In this document: in pieces, positions 1 through 8,056 of the stretch | Layout: every line of letters starts with the position of its first letter | Position numbering within the stretch: the first letter of the stretch is position 1 | Assembly: GCA_002709085.1 (NCBI GenBank) | Contig: PAPR01000014.1 | Span: forward strand, 1 to 54,153 | Direction of reading: 5' to 3' | Origin: Pseudooceanicola sp. | Lineage (GTDB): Bacteria; Pseudomonadota; Alphaproteobacteria; Rhodobacterales; Rhodobacteraceae | DNA length: 54,153 nucleotides | Position numbers and translations under genes: made by a program | The notes under the pieces: generated by a model | Told to the model about the DNA's origin: nothing | The model's database searches: none | The model's input: only the letters and a program-made list of their open reading frames with translations

Positions 1-287
1 CTAAGGGCATGCGCTTCTCGTTGCCCAACAGCCGAATCATGGTCCACCAGCCCTCGGGCGGCTACCAGGGCCAGGCGACGGATATCATGATCCACGCCCG
101 CCACACAGAGCGGCTGAAGGAACGGCTTAACAAGATATACGTCAAGCACACCGGCCAAAGTTACGAGGCGGTTGTCGAAGCGCTGGAACGCGATAACTTC
201 ATGACTGCGGAAGAGGCGAAAGACTGGGGCCTGATCGACGAGATCTTTGAAAACCGGCCCAAATCAGAAGACGAAGACAAGACGTAA
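1..287 (+). CDS. clpP: ATP-dependent Clp protease proteolytic subunit, C-terminal part
   Basis: The 5' end lies outside the window; the open frame runs from base 3 to the TAA at 285-287. ClpP is the serine peptidase that forms the double heptameric chamber fed by ClpX or ClpA. The visible part carries the segment [17 protein letters not shown], with the catalytic His in VHQP, and later [17 protein letters not shown], with the catalytic Asp. The Ser motif is upstream of the window. The acidic, lysine-containing tail after GLIDEIF is normal for the family. clpX follows on the same strand after about 177 bp, the usual clpP-clpX arrangement. Identification is secure; only the N-terminus is missing. 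Confidence 0.95.
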   Translation, partial: KGMRFSLPNSRIMVHQPSGGYQGQATDIMIHARHTERLKERLNKIYVKHTGQSYEAVVEALERDNFMTAEEAKDWGLIDEIFENRPKSEDEDKT

Positions 288-464
288 CGGACCAGTCATC
301 CCCCGGTCAGCAAGCGGTTCACGATCGGGGTATGACGTATTTTTGACATTGTGGATGACCGGGGGCTGCCCTAGTCTGGTCTGCAACGGTCCCGCCCAGT
401 CGTTTGCCCTGACGGTTGATCGGCGGGATCAAATACTGCCCTGTCCGGGGGCGAAAGGTGTGAA

Positions 465-1733
465 ATGGCGAACAATTCTGGCGGTGATAGCAAGAACACG
501 CTCTACTGCAGCTTTTGCGGCAAGAGCCAGCACGAGGTGCGCAAGCTGATTGCCGGCCCGACCGTGTTCATCTGTGACGAATGCGTCGAGCTTTGCATGG
601 ATATCATCCGTGAAGAGACCAAGGCGACGGGCCTCAAAAGCTCCGAAGGGGTGCCGACCCCGCAGGAAATCTGCGACGTTCTGGACGATTACGTGATCGG
701 TCAGAAGATCGCCAAGCGGGTTCTGTCGGTCGCGGTGCACAATCACTACAAACGGCTGAACCACTCTGCCAAGGGCGGCGACATCGAGTTGGCGAAATCC
801 AACATCCTGCTGATCGGCCCCACGGGCTGCGGCAAGACCTTGCTGGCCCAGACGCTGGCACGGATCCTCGATGTGCCCTTCACCATGGCCGATGCGACAA
901 CATTGACCGAGGCTGGCTATGTCGGGGAGGATGTCGAGAACATCATTCTCAAGCTGCTTCAGGCCAGCGAATACAACGTCGAGAAGGCGCAGCGCGGCAT
1001 CGTCTATATCGACGAGGTCGACAAGATCACGCGCAAGTCGGAAAACCCTTCGATCACCCGCGACGTGTCGGGCGAGGGCGTGCAACAGGCGCTGTTGAAG
1101 CTGATGGAAGGCACGGTCGCCTCCGTTCCGCCGCAGGGGGGGCGCAAACATCCGCAGCAGGAATTCCTGCAGGTGGATACGACCAACATCCTGTTCATCT
1201 GCGGCGGTGCCTTTGCCGGGCTGGACCGGATCATCGCGCAGCGGGGCAAGGGCTCGGCCATGGGCTTTGGGGCCGAAGTGCGCGACAACGACAGCCGCGG
1301 TGTGGGAGAGATTTTCCAGGATCTGGAACCCGAAGACCTGCTGAAGTTCGGTCTGATCCCGGAATTCGTCGGTCGTCTGCCGGTTCTGGCCACGCTTGAG
1401 GATCTGGACGAGGACGCCCTCGTCACCATCCTGACGCAGCCCAAGAACGCCCTGGTCAAGCAATACCAGCGCCTGTTCGAGATTGAGGATGCAGAGCTGA
1501 CCTTTACCGATGACGCGCTGTCCTCGATCGCCAAGCGCGCCATTGCACGCAAGACCGGCGCGCGCGGCCTGCGCTCCATCCTCGAAGACATCCTGCTGGA
1601 CACGATGTTCGACCTGCCGGGCATGGAAAACGTCAGCGAAGTGGTGGTGAACGAAGAGGCCGTGACCTCGGAAGCGAAACCGCTGATGATCTACGCAGAC
1701 GCCGCGAAGAAAGAAGGCGCGACGGCTAGTTAA
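465..1733 (+). CDS. clpX: ATP-dependent Clp protease ATP-binding subunit ClpX
   Basis: AAA+ unfoldase that recognises substrates and threads them into ClpP; in alphaproteobacteria ClpXP also removes CtrA and other cell-cycle proteins (family knowledge). The 422-aa length is typical. Residues 15-40 hold the C4 zinc-binding domain (C15, C18, C37, C40). Walker A is GPTGCGKT at 118-125 and Walker B is IVYIDEVDK at 179-187. The C-terminal small AAA+ domain includes the sensor-2 segment [12 protein letters not shown]. The ATG at 465 follows GAAAGGTGTGAA, an acceptable ribosome-binding site. A clear intrinsic terminator follows 23 bp after the stop, so the clpX transcript probably ends there. Confidence 0.97.
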   Translation: MANNSGGDSKNTLYCSFCGKSQHEVRKLIAGPTVFICDECVELCMDIIREETKATGLKSSEGVPTPQEICDVLDDYVIGQKIAKRVLSVAVHNHYKRLNHSAKGGDIELAKSNILLIGPTGCGKTLLAQTLARILDVPFTMADATTLTEAGYVGEDVENIILKLLQASEYNVEKAQRGIVYIDEVDKITRKSENPSITRDVSGEGVQQALLKLMEGTVASVPPQGGRKHPQQEFLQVDTTNILFICGGAFAGLDRIIAQRGKGSAMGFGAEVRDNDSRGVGEIFQDLEPEDLLKFGLIPEFVGRLPVLATLEDLDEDALVTILTQPKNALVKQYQRLFEIEDAELTFTDDALSSIAKRAIARKTGARGLRSILEDILLDTMFDLPGMENVSEVVVNEEAVTSEAKPLMIYADAAKKEGATAS

Positions 1734-1756
1734 CGCCGTTTGAGCAGCAAAGTGAC

Positions 1757-1783
1757 ATGGGCGGGTTGATCCCGCCCATTTTC
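1757..1783 (+). terminator. Intrinsic terminator of clpX
   Basis: A perfect 9-bp inverted repeat ATGGGCGGG / CCCGCCCAT surrounds the loop TTGAT and is followed directly by TTTTC. It lies 23 bp after the clpX stop and 17 bp before the next gene, so it should separate the clp transcript from the RidA-like gene. Confidence 0.8.
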
Positions 1784-1799
1784 GTGACAAGGGGGTCGC

Positions 1800-2159
1800 A
1801 TGACCATCAATCGCATCTCTTCCGGGGGCGAATTCGAGGCCAAGATAGGCTATTGCCGCGCTGTGGTCGCCGGCGGATTCGTGTATGTGTCGGGTACCGT
1901 CGGAGAGGGCGAAACCGTCGCGGATCAATGCCGCACAGCGCTCGGTACCATTTCGGATGCGTTGGATGAGGCGGGGTCGAGCCTCGCGCAGACGGTGCGT
2001 GTGGTTTACTATCTACCGGATCGCAAGGATTTCGAGGGTTGTTGGCCGATCCTCGCCGATGCCTTCGGGGACAACCCTCCGGCGGCGAGCATGGTGGAAT
2101 GCCGTTTGATCGACGACCGCTTTCGGATCGAGATCGAAGTCACCGCGCTGGCGGATTGA
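1800..2159 (+). CDS. RidA/YjgF/UK114 family protein, atypical active site
   Basis: A 119-aa single-domain protein. The segments VSGTVGEGETVADQCRTAL and RIEIEVTALAD match the RidA (reactive intermediate deaminase) fold. Archetypal RidA hydrolyses enamine/imine intermediates from PLP enzymes and uses an arginine in a P-A-R-S motif. Here the equivalent stretch reads P-P-A-A-S-M-V-E, so that Arg appears replaced by Ala. This places the protein outside the archetypal deaminase group, among Rid subfamilies of less clear function. It starts with ATG 17 bp after the clpX terminator. The fold assignment is firm; the substrate is unknown. Confidence 0.85.
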   Translation: MTINRISSGGEFEAKIGYCRAVVAGGFVYVSGTVGEGETVADQCRTALGTISDALDEAGSSLAQTVRVVYYLPDRKDFEGCWPILADAFGDNPPAASMVECRLIDDRFRIEIEVTALAD

Positions 2160-2250
2160 TCGGCGAAACGCGGCCATGCCAGCCGGGCTTGGGACTGGAC
2201 CTTTGCCCGGTGATGCGCCATTACAGTCCCAATACGATCCGGAGGCTTAG

Positions 2251-2634
2251 ATGGGCATTCTCAACACCCTGTTCCGCGCAACAACCTGGTGGCAGGGCGC
2301 AACGCTGAACACGCTGCTCTATACCCGCCGCAAGGGTGCCAAGGTCGGCGAGGACGAGTTCGGCAACACCTTCTTTTCCGCGCAGGACGGCAAGAAGCGT
2401 TGGGTGATCTACAATGGTGAGGTCGAGGCGAGCCGGATCGGCGCCAATTGGCACGGCTGGTTGCATCACACCTTTGACGAGCTTCCCTCCGAGGTTCCGC
2501 TGGCTCACAAGCCTTGGGAAAAGCCTCACCTACCGAACCTGACCGGCACCCCGTCTGCCTATGTGCCTGCGGGCTCGCTGCGCCGGGTCGATCCGGCCGT
2601 GCGGCAGGATTACGAGGCCTGGAGCCCGGAGTAA
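2251..2634 (+). CDS. NADH:ubiquinone oxidoreductase NDUFA12-family subunit (17.2 kDa-like)
   Basis: A 127-aa protein homologous to mitochondrial complex I subunit NDUFA12 (B17.2), an accessory subunit found in alphaproteobacterial complex I at the junction of the peripheral and membrane arms. Diagnostic features are the N-terminal [19 protein letters not shown] block, RRWVIY-like KKRWVIYNG, the W-x-G-W-L-H-H motif ([12 protein letters not shown]) and the proline-rich end with [15 protein letters not shown] and [10 protein letters not shown]. The start ATG is preceded by CCGGAGGCTTAG. mlaD begins 6 bp after its stop, so the two are probably co-transcribed. As is usual in this order, it sits away from the main nuo cluster. 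Confidence 0.93.
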   Translation: MGILNTLFRATTWWQGATLNTLLYTRRKGAKVGEDEFGNTFFSAQDGKKRWVIYNGEVEASRIGANWHGWLHHTFDELPSEVPLAHKPWEKPHLPNLTGTPSAYVPAGSLRRVDPAVRQDYEAWSPE

Positions 2635-2640
2635 GGGCGA

Positions 2641-3090
2641 ATGGCGCACAGCACCACCGAAGTCGTCGTGGGCGGCGCGGTTCTCGCGCTGGCCCTCGGG
2701 TTTGCCGTTTATGCAGGGCAGGTTGCCGGGCTGGGCGGCACCGGATCGGGGTATCCGCTCTCGGCCTCCTTCCGCTCTGCCCAGGGGGTGAACCTTGGGA
2801 CCGATGTGCGGCTGGCGGGGGTCAAGGTCGGGGCGGTCACGGGGATTGATCTGGACACCGAGAGTTTTCGCGCCAGAACCACCTTTACCCTGCGCGACAG
2901 CGTTACGATCCCCGACGACAGTTCGGTTGTGATCTCTTCCGAAGGGTTGCTGGGTGGTAACTACGTCGAGATTCTGCCCGGTGCCTCGGCGTTCAACTAT
3001 GAGGCCGGGGACGAGGTGCTGGATACGCAGGGCGCGGTCAGTCTGATCTCGCTCCTGATGAAATTCGTATCCGGCGACGGAGGGCAGTGA
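2641..3090 (+). CDS. mlaD: MlaD-like outer-membrane lipid asymmetry substrate-binding protein
   Basis: A 149-aa protein with an N-terminal membrane anchor (about residues 8-27, VVVGGAVLALALGFAVYAG) followed by one MCE/MlaD domain (about 38-118). Recognisable elements are SASFRSAQGVNLGTDVRLAGVKVG and the SSEGLLGGNYVEILPG segment. MlaD forms a periplasmic hexamer on the inner membrane and shuttles phospholipids for the MlaFEDB transporter (family knowledge). No mlaE, mlaF or mlaB is seen in the window, so partners must be encoded elsewhere. Its stop overlaps the next start by ATGA, indicating translational coupling with the DUF2155 gene. Confidence 0.9.
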   Translation: MAHSTTEVVVGGAVLALALGFAVYAGQVAGLGGTGSGYPLSASFRSAQGVNLGTDVRLAGVKVGAVTGIDLDTESFRARTTFTLRDSVTIPDDSSVVISSEGLLGGNYVEILPGASAFNYEAGDEVLDTQGAVSLISLLMKFVSGDGGQ

Positions 3091-3479
3091 TGAGACGGTC
3101 AATGAAATCGACATGGCATGCGGGCGCGGCTGCGCTTTTGGCTCTTGGCCTCGCAAGCGCCGCGCAGGCGCAGGATGACGTGAGCATCGGCACCGGTGCG
3201 GTTCTACGCGGTCTCGACAAGATCAACGGCGACACATTGGATGTGACGATTCCCTCCGGTTCCGCCGCGATGATCGGCAAGCTGTCGGTGACGATGTGGG
3301 AATGTCGCTATCCGCAGGGTGATGCCGCTGCGGATGCCTTCGCCTTCATGACGATCACTGAGCCGGCGAAAGCGCCCGATCCGATCTTTTCCGGCTGGAT
3401 GGTCGGATCGTCTCCCGCGATCAACGCGCTGGACCATTTCCGTTACGACGTCTGGGTGTTGAGCTGCACGACCGACTGA
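3087..3479 (+). CDS. Secreted DUF2155-domain protein
   Basis: A 130-aa protein with a signal peptide (about residues 1-28, ending ALGLASAAQAQ). DUF2155 forms most of the mature part: ATIPSGSAA-type start, VTMWECRYPQGD, FSGWMVGSSPAINALDHFRYDVWVLSC. Function is not established. The family is alphaproteobacterial, periplasmic, and usually lies next to aat or accBC, as here. Two conserved cysteines (MWEC and VLSC) may form a disulfide. It starts inside the mlaD stop (ATGA). Its last 37 bp overlap the convergent aat gene; both C-termini look native, so the overlap seems genuine. Confidence 0.85.
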   Translation: MMRRSMKSTWHAGAAALLALGLASAAQAQDDVSIGTGAVLRGLDKINGDTLDVTIPSGSAAMIGKLSVTMWECRYPQGDAAADAFAFMTITEPAKAPDPIFSGWMVGSSPAINALDHFRYDVWVLSCTTD

Positions 3480-4096
3480 CCGCTTGCGGGCAGGGTGGAG
3501 GCGCCGAATTCGGCGGAATGCGCCAGCGCCTCGGCCAGCAGGGAGCGGTATTCACCCCGGCTGATCTCAACCCCGCCGAGGCGGGCAAGGTGCGGTGTCA
3601 GGAACTGCGTGTCGAACAGCTGGAAACCCGCGTTGCGCAGATGCGCCACCAGCCAGGCCAGAGCGATCTTTGAAGCATCAGTCCGTCGGGAGAACATGCT
3701 TTCTCCAAAGAACGCACCGCCCAGCGTGACGCCATAGACGCCGCCGATCAAATCCGCCCCGCTGCGAACCTCCAGCGAATGGGCGCGGCCACGGTCATGC
3801 AGTTGCAGGTAAAGGTCCGCAATACGACCGCTGATCCAGGTCTCTTCGCGATCCGCGCAGCCCTCCAGCACGCCGACAAAGTCCTGATCCAGCGTGACGG
3901 TGTAGTCATCGCGACGCAGGCTGCGGGCGAGGGAACGGGAAATCCGGAACCCGTCGAGGGGGATAATGCCGCGGCGGCGCGGCTCGACCCAGAAAACCTC
4001 GGGGTCGTCGCGATGGTCTGACATTGGGAAAATTCCCGAGGTATAGGCATGCAGCAGCAGTTCCGCCGTCAAATCACCTGTATCGTGGTCTTTCAT
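3443..4096 (-). CDS. aat: Leucyl/phenylalanyl-tRNA-protein transferase
   Basis: Transfers Leu or Phe from charged tRNA to N-terminal Arg/Lys of proteins, creating an N-degron read by ClpS-ClpAP. The 217-aa form begins MKDHDTGDLTAELLLHAYTSG; an upstream in-frame extension of 26 residues has no family similarity and was dropped. Family blocks are YTSGIFPMSD, FWVEPRRRGIIPLD, EETWISGRIADLYLQLH, AHSLEVR, GGVYGVTLGGAFFGESMFS and FQLFDTQFLTPHLARLGG. The gene converges on DUF2155 with a 37-bp tail overlap. In related genomes aat often lies directly downstream of accBC; here an SMR gene on the other strand and a 0.3-kb spacer intervene. Confidence 0.94.
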   Translation of the reverse strand: MKDHDTGDLTAELLLHAYTSGIFPMSDHRDDPEVFWVEPRRRGIIPLDGFRISRSLARSLRRDDYTVTLDQDFVGVLEGCADREETWISGRIADLYLQLHDRGRAHSLEVRSGADLIGGVYGVTLGGAFFGESMFSRRTDASKIALAWLVAHLRNAGFQLFDTQFLTPHLARLGGVEISRGEYRSLLAEALAHSAEFGASTLPASGQSVVQLNTQTS

Positions 4097-4424
4097 CTGA
4101 TGCCCGTGCTTCCCTCGCCTCGCGCACATTTTGCCATGCAACTGCACAAATGGCGAGGGGTGCAGCGGCGACACCGTGATGATGCGGGCGCGGCGGTGTG
4201 GACCTCTTGCATTGACCGCGCGCCCGGCGCTGCCGCGTCACCCATTGAACCTTCCAGCGGGGTGAGGCACATAATATCCGCCGAGAAGAGTGCGGCGTGT
4301 TGGTGGCCATCGCTGTTGTCCGCCGACGCAGGGCCTTTGCAGTCAAGGTGTCGGCCTGCGTGAATGAAACGGCGTTCGACCAGTCGAAGTGACCCCTTGC
4401 AATTGTTAAAGAGAACGGATCGGT
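4097..4424. other. Intergenic region between divergent aat and SMR exporter gene
   Basis: A 328-bp spacer. Open frames here lack plausible starts or family resemblance. No RNA gene or IS end is evident. It must hold both divergent promoters. The only clear structure is the inverted repeat at 4375-4388, listed separately. Confidence 0.5.
4375..4388. promoter_or_regulatory. Inverted repeat, possible operator ahead of the SMR gene
   Basis: TTCGAC-CA-GTCGAA is a perfect 6-bp inverted repeat with a 2-bp spacer, 37 bp upstream of the SMR start. Its size and place suit a TetR- or MarR-type operator, but no regulator gene lies next to it. Confidence 0.3.
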
Positions 4425-4766
4425 ATGCCCGGAATAAATGTCTCCTACCTTGCCCTTGGCGGCGCCATCCTTTGCGAAGTCATGGGTTCGTCGCTCTTGC
4501 TGAAATCTGAACAGTTCACCAAGGTCGGCCCGGCGATTGGCATGGCGGCCTGCTATGCGGTCTCGCTGTATCTGCTGTCGATCGCGCTAAAGGCGCTGTC
4601 CCTCGGCGTCGCTTACGCGATCTGGAGCGGGCTGGGCATTGTCTTGACGGCGGTGGTCAGCGTGCTCGTGTTCCGCCAGACACTTGACGCCATCACCATG
4701 CTGGGGATTGCGATGATTGTCGGCGGCGTTGTCGTGATGAACCTCACCTCGAACGCTCCGCATTAA
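4425..4766 (+). CDS. SMR-family small multidrug/guanidinium-type exporter (EmrE-like)
   Basis: A 113-aa integral membrane protein with four predicted helices. It aligns along its whole length with EmrE/QacE: LGGAILCEVMGSSLLLKSE contains the essential membrane Glu (E18, equivalent to EmrE E14), AYAIWSGLGIVL is the diagnostic helix-3 motif, and IVGGVVVMNL forms helix 4. Members act as antiparallel dimers exchanging protons for cationic drugs or, in the Gdx/SugE branch, guanidinium. The motif and the EmrE-like N-terminus favour a quaternary-cation exporter, but the substrate is inferred. It stands alone, on the strand opposite accBC and aat. A weak hairpin (CCGCAT/ATGCGG) straddles its stop. Confidence 0.92.
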   Translation: MPGINVSYLALGGAILCEVMGSSLLLKSEQFTKVGPAIGMAACYAVSLYLLSIALKALSLGVAYAIWSGLGIVLTAVVSVLVFRQTLDAITMLGIAMIVGGVVVMNLTSNAPH

Positions 4767-4813
4767 GGCGATGCGGGGCTTAAGCGGGCAGGCGTGGGAA
4801 CTCTGTCGGTGAA

Positions 4814-4975
4814 TTAACGCCCCGGCGCGCAGCAGGTGCCCGCGCTCTGAGCGGCGACCACCTCCGGCGACTTGCCCCTGTCAGACCCCGGCATAGCCCA
4901 AACCGCCTCAACATTCGTCAGACAGGCGAAAGGCCCCGCCGCCACCACATCAGGCAGGGGGCGAACGCGGATCAA
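4814..4975 (-). CDS. Unrecognised 53-aa ORF coupled to the accC stop (TTG start)
   Basis: Not recognised. The frame reads [20 protein letters not shown] at the start and ends with [13 protein letters not shown], with a vicinal Cys pair near the C-terminus. A TTG codon at 4975-4973 overlaps the accC TGA (4974-4972) as TTGA, the same geometry as ATGA coupling. Codon choice is GC-rich at third positions like its neighbours. There is no ATG before residue 29. It could be a genuine small accC-coupled gene, or the tail of a gene left behind when the SMR gene arrived between accC and aat. Confidence 0.3.
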   Translation of the reverse strand: MIRVRPLPDVVAAGPFACLTNVEAVWAMPGSDRGKSPEVVAAQSAGTCCAPGR

Positions 4976-6321
4976 CCCAGTTTGCCCAGCTTAAGCCAAT
5001 CTTCCAACCAGTGGATGTTGTAATTCCCCGACTGGACGTCGGGCTCCTCGAGCAGGGCGGCGAACAACGGAACGGTGTTTTCGACGCCGTCCACGATCAA
5101 CTCGCCAAGCGCGCGGCTGAGCCGGGCCAGCGCCTCGTTTCGGTCGCGGCCATGCACGATCAATTTGCCGATCAGGCTGTCGTAATAGGGCGGGATCGAA
5201 TAACCGTCGTAAAGCGCACTATCCATCCGCACGCCCAGCCCGCCGGGGGCGTGGTAGGCGGTGATCTTGCCGGGGCGGGGCGCGAAGTCGGGCAGTTTCT
5301 CTGCGTTGATGCGCACCTCGATGGCATGGCCGTTGATGACGAGGTCATCCTGAGCAAAGGACATCGGCAGCCCCTCGGCGACGCGGATCTGTTCGCGCAC
5401 GAGGTCGACGCCAAAGATCGCCTCGGTCACCGGATGTTCGACCTGAAGGCGGGTGTTCATCTCGATGAAAAAGAACTCGCCCTTTTCATAGAGGAACTCG
5501 ATGGTTCCCGCACCGGCGTAGTTGATCTTGGCCACGGCGTCGGCGCAGACCTTGCCGATGCGCGTGCGCTCCTCTTCGGTGATACAGGGGCCGGGGGCTT
5601 CCTCGAAGACCTTTTGGTGACGCCTTTGCAGGGAACAATCACGTTCGCCCAGATGCACAGCACCACCCTTGCCGTCGCCAAAGACCTGAATTTCGATGTG
5701 GCGCGGTGTGGTCAGGTATTTCTCGATATAGACTTCGTCGTTGCCAAAGGCGGCCTTGGCTTCGGAGCGCGCGGAGTGAAAGGCGTTCTCCATGCCGGCC
5801 TCGGACTCGGCGACCTTCATGCCGCGACCACCGCCGCCGGCGGTCGCCTTGATGATGACGGGATAGCCGAATTCCGCGCCGATGGCCTTGGCTGCGGCCA
5901 GATCAGGCACGCCACCGTCCGAGCCGGGAACGCAGGGCACGCCGAGCGCTTTCATCGTGTCCTTGGCGGTGATCTTATCGCCCATGACGCGGATGTGTTC
6001 GGCGGTCGGGCCGATGAAGGTCAGGCCGTGATCCTCGACAATCTGCACAAAGGCGGCGTTTTCGGACAGGAAACCATAACCGGGATGGATCGCCTGCGCG
6101 CCTGTAACTTCGGCGGCGGCGATGATCGAGGGGATGTGCAGATAGCTTTCGGCACCGGAGGGCGGGCCGATGCAAACGGATTCGTCCGCCATGCGCACAT
6201 GCATGGCATCGGCATCGGCGGTGGAATGCACGGCAACGCTGCGGATGCCCATTTCACGCGCGGCACGGATGACACGCAGGGCGATCTCGCCACGGTTGGC
6301 TATGAGGATTTTGTCGAACAT
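4972..6321 (-). CDS. accC: Acetyl-CoA carboxylase, biotin carboxylase subunit
   Basis: ATP-dependent carboxylation of biotin on AccB, the first half-reaction of malonyl-CoA synthesis. The 449-aa length is standard. The N-terminal Rossmann-like domain starts [16 protein letters not shown]. The ATP-grasp domain shows K116 and K158, the glycine-rich loop GGGGRGMKV at 162-170, and the catalytic block [14 protein letters not shown] near 290-303. The biotin carboxylase C-terminal domain includes [11 protein letters not shown]. It lies 11 bp downstream of accB on the same strand, forming the accBC operon. Confidence 0.97.
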   Translation of the reverse strand: MFDKILIANRGEIALRVIRAAREMGIRSVAVHSTADADAMHVRMADESVCIGPPSGAESYLHIPSIIAAAEVTGAQAIHPGYGFLSENAAFVQIVEDHGLTFIGPTAEHIRVMGDKITAKDTMKALGVPCVPGSDGGVPDLAAAKAIGAEFGYPVIIKATAGGGGRGMKVAESEAGMENAFHSARSEAKAAFGNDEVYIEKYLTTPRHIEIQVFGDGKGGAVHLGERDCSLQRRHQKVFEEAPGPCITEEERTRIGKVCADAVAKINYAGAGTIEFLYEKGEFFFIEMNTRLQVEHPVTEAIFGVDLVREQIRVAEGLPMSFAQDDLVINGHAIEVRINAEKLPDFAPRPGKITAYHAPGGLGVRMDSALYDGYSIPPYYDSLIGKLIVHGRDRNEALARLSRALGELIVDGVENTVPLFAALLEEPDVQSGNYNIHWLEDWLKLGKLG

Positions 6322-6332
6322 GGGCTGTCGCT

Positions 6333-6836
6333 CTATTCGATGATCATCAGGGGGGCGCCGTATTCGACGGCGGCCTTGTCCTCGACGAGGATCCGCTTCA
6401 CCACACCCGACCGGGGCGAGGGAATCTGGTTCATGGTTTTCATCGCCTCGACGATCAGCAGGGTGTCGCCTTCCTGAACCTTGTCACCGACCTTGACGAA
6501 GGCGGGGGCCGTGGGTTCGGCCTGCATGTAGACGGTGCCGACCATGGGTGAAACCACGGCACCGGGATGTTGTGCGGGATCGTCCTCTTGCGAGGGGAGG
6601 GCCGCAGCAGGCTGCGCCGTCGCGGCAGAGGGGGCGTGCGACGGGGCATGGGCTGCCATCGGCGCGTGCATCTGCATCGGCGCGGCCATCTCGACCTTTT
6701 TCGAGACACGGACATTCAGACTGTCGTCTTCGCCGTAGTCGCGCTTGACCTCGATCTCGGTCAGTTCGTTTTCACGCAGCAATTCTGCCAGCGCCTTGAT
6801 GAAGGCCACGTCGGCTTCGGTCGTCTTATTGGTCAT
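6333..6836 (-). CDS. accB: Acetyl-CoA carboxylase biotin carboxyl carrier protein
   Basis: Carries biotin between the carboxylase and transferase sites. The 167-aa chain has an N-terminal segment (1-48), a flexible Ala/Pro/His/Met-rich linker (about 50-92) and a biotinyl domain (about 93-167). Biotin attaches to K133 in EAMKTMNQI. The domain begins [15 protein letters not shown], including the thumb region typical of AccB rather than of other biotinyl proteins. The start ATG is preceded by GCGAGGACCCAT. The 268 bp upstream probably hold the accBC promoter; no other gene is evident there. Confidence 0.96.
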   Translation of the reverse strand: MTNKTTEADVAFIKALAELLRENELTEIEVKRDYGEDDSLNVRVSKKVEMAAPMQMHAPMAAHAPSHAPSAATAQPAAALPSQEDDPAQHPGAVVSPMVGTVYMQAEPTAPAFVKVGDKVQEGDTLLIVEAMKTMNQIPSPRSGVVKRILVEDKAAVEYGAPLMIIE

Positions 6837-7104
6837 ATGGGTCCTCGCCAGAGGTTACGGGCCATCTTATGCGGCGTCTCGTTTCCAAACTGGCCCGCTT
6901 ATAGGGCATGTCGTGGGGGGAGGAAAGCAGAGAGGGCGCGCCCGGTGTTTCCCCGCCCGCGCAACCCTGCGCGCGATTGTCTTGTCACACGCAGAGTCAC
7001 ATGCAAACGCGCCGCCCCCAGTGGGGACGGCGCATTCACTGACCGAAAACCGCATGCACGCAAGGCTTTCGGTGTTGCAGGATTCAATAGGTCGGTCAGA
7101 TAGA

Positions 7105-7863
7105 TCAGGAATTACCCAAGGTGACGATGTCATCGCCCGACAGTGATGTGCCGTGGCTGGACTGATACCGGCGCATCGATTCCAGTTGCGAGCTGGTATA
7201 GCCCATGGCGGCGATGCTCTGGTCGCGCATCATCAGTTCCGTCGCGGGCAGCAGAATGGAGCGTTCGCCAATTCCAAAAAACCCGCCGACGCCGATCACG
7301 ACCATAGTCTCGCCGTTGATGTCCACAAATCCATCGATCCGACCAACCCTCTCACCAGAAGAGCTGGCGACGCTGGCGCCGATCAGGGCCTGGACTTCCG
7401 TCTGGTTCGAACGGAGCTGCGGTGCGTTGTTGGGTGTTGAACTGACACTGCGTTTCGCCATGTCGACCGGATTACCCTTGGCCGAGATGACACCGGATTT
7501 CATAGAGGCCTTGGCCGCGGTGCGTGCATTTTCGCCTGCGGAGTTGGAAGAGCTTGCTGCGTTGGACGCCCCTGCCGAACCTCCTGCGCCATTGTCCGAA
7601 GCCGAAGCCGAGCCGCCGCCAGAGGCTGAACCGGTTTCCCCACCGGATGCCCCAGCAGAGCCACTGCCCCCGTCATCGGAGGCACCGCTCGCGGTCCCAG
7701 ACCCGTCGGAAACGCCGACGCTGACCGAGACGCCATCGCCGGACACCGAGACACTTGCACTGACCCCGCCAGAGGCAGCGCCTCCGACCGACTGACTGAC
7801 GGCGGATGTCGCGAGCGCAAGGAGCGCAACTCCGGAAAGCATCAGCGATTTCAGGGGTAGCAT
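7105..7863 (-). CDS. Secreted Ser/Gly-rich protein with C-terminal PRC-barrel-like domain
   Basis: A 252-aa protein with a signal peptide (residues 1-23, LMLSGVALLALATSAVS, cleavage before QS). Residues about 25-115 are extremely low in complexity: SVSVSGDGVSVSVGVSDGS-type alternating Ser/Val, then Gly/Ser/Ala blocks with scattered Asp/Glu. A basic linker follows. Residues about 155-215 look like a PRC-barrel (VQALIGASVASSSGERVGRIDGFVD, then IGERSILLPATELMM). PRC-barrels are small beta-barrels found in RNA-binding, photosynthetic and secreted proteins; the secreted alphaproteobacterial kind is not well characterised. CGGAGACCTCG supplies a good ribosome-binding site. The repeat-like part suggests a cell-surface or matrix role, by inference. 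Confidence 0.75.
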   Translation of the reverse strand: MLPLKSLMLSGVALLALATSAVSQSVGGAASGGVSASVSVSGDGVSVSVGVSDGSGTASGASDDGGSGSAGASGGETGSASGGGSASASDNGAGGSAGASNAASSSNSAGENARTAAKASMKSGVISAKGNPVDMAKRSVSSTPNNAPQLRSNQTEVQALIGASVASSSGERVGRIDGFVDINGETMVVIGVGGFFGIGERSILLPATELMMRDQSIAAMGYTSSQLESMRRYQSSHGTSLSGDDIVTLGNS

Positions 7864-7992
7864 CGAGGTCTCCGTAAAAGCTAGTGACCGATTAACAACG
7901 CGCGGCAGGAGTTCGTTCCACCCTCCGGACCACTATAACGTGACGTCGACGAGTCTTTGCCGGTTGCGGTGTCGGGACTCGTCAAACAGATA

Positions 7993-8015
7993 TACGCCCC
8001 GTTGATAGGGGCGTA
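7993..8015 (-). terminator. acs: Hairpin terminator downstream of acs
   Basis: A perfect 8-bp inverted repeat TACGCCCC / GGGGCGTA with loop GTTGATA, 41 bp past the acs stop. On the minus strand it is followed by TATCTGTTTG, a weak U-rich tail. It is the only strong stem between acs and the preceding secreted-protein gene. Confidence 0.6.
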
Positions 8016-8056
8016 CCATTTTGTGCACTAAACATGAAATCCATGTAAATCGCAAA

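Noticed and set aside
429-1928. 499-aa minus-strand ORF across clpX
   Set aside because: Antisense shadow of clpX created by high GC; no family features.
6837-7104. Small gene between accB and the PRC-barrel gene
   Set aside because: Open frames here lack ribosome-binding sites and family similarity.
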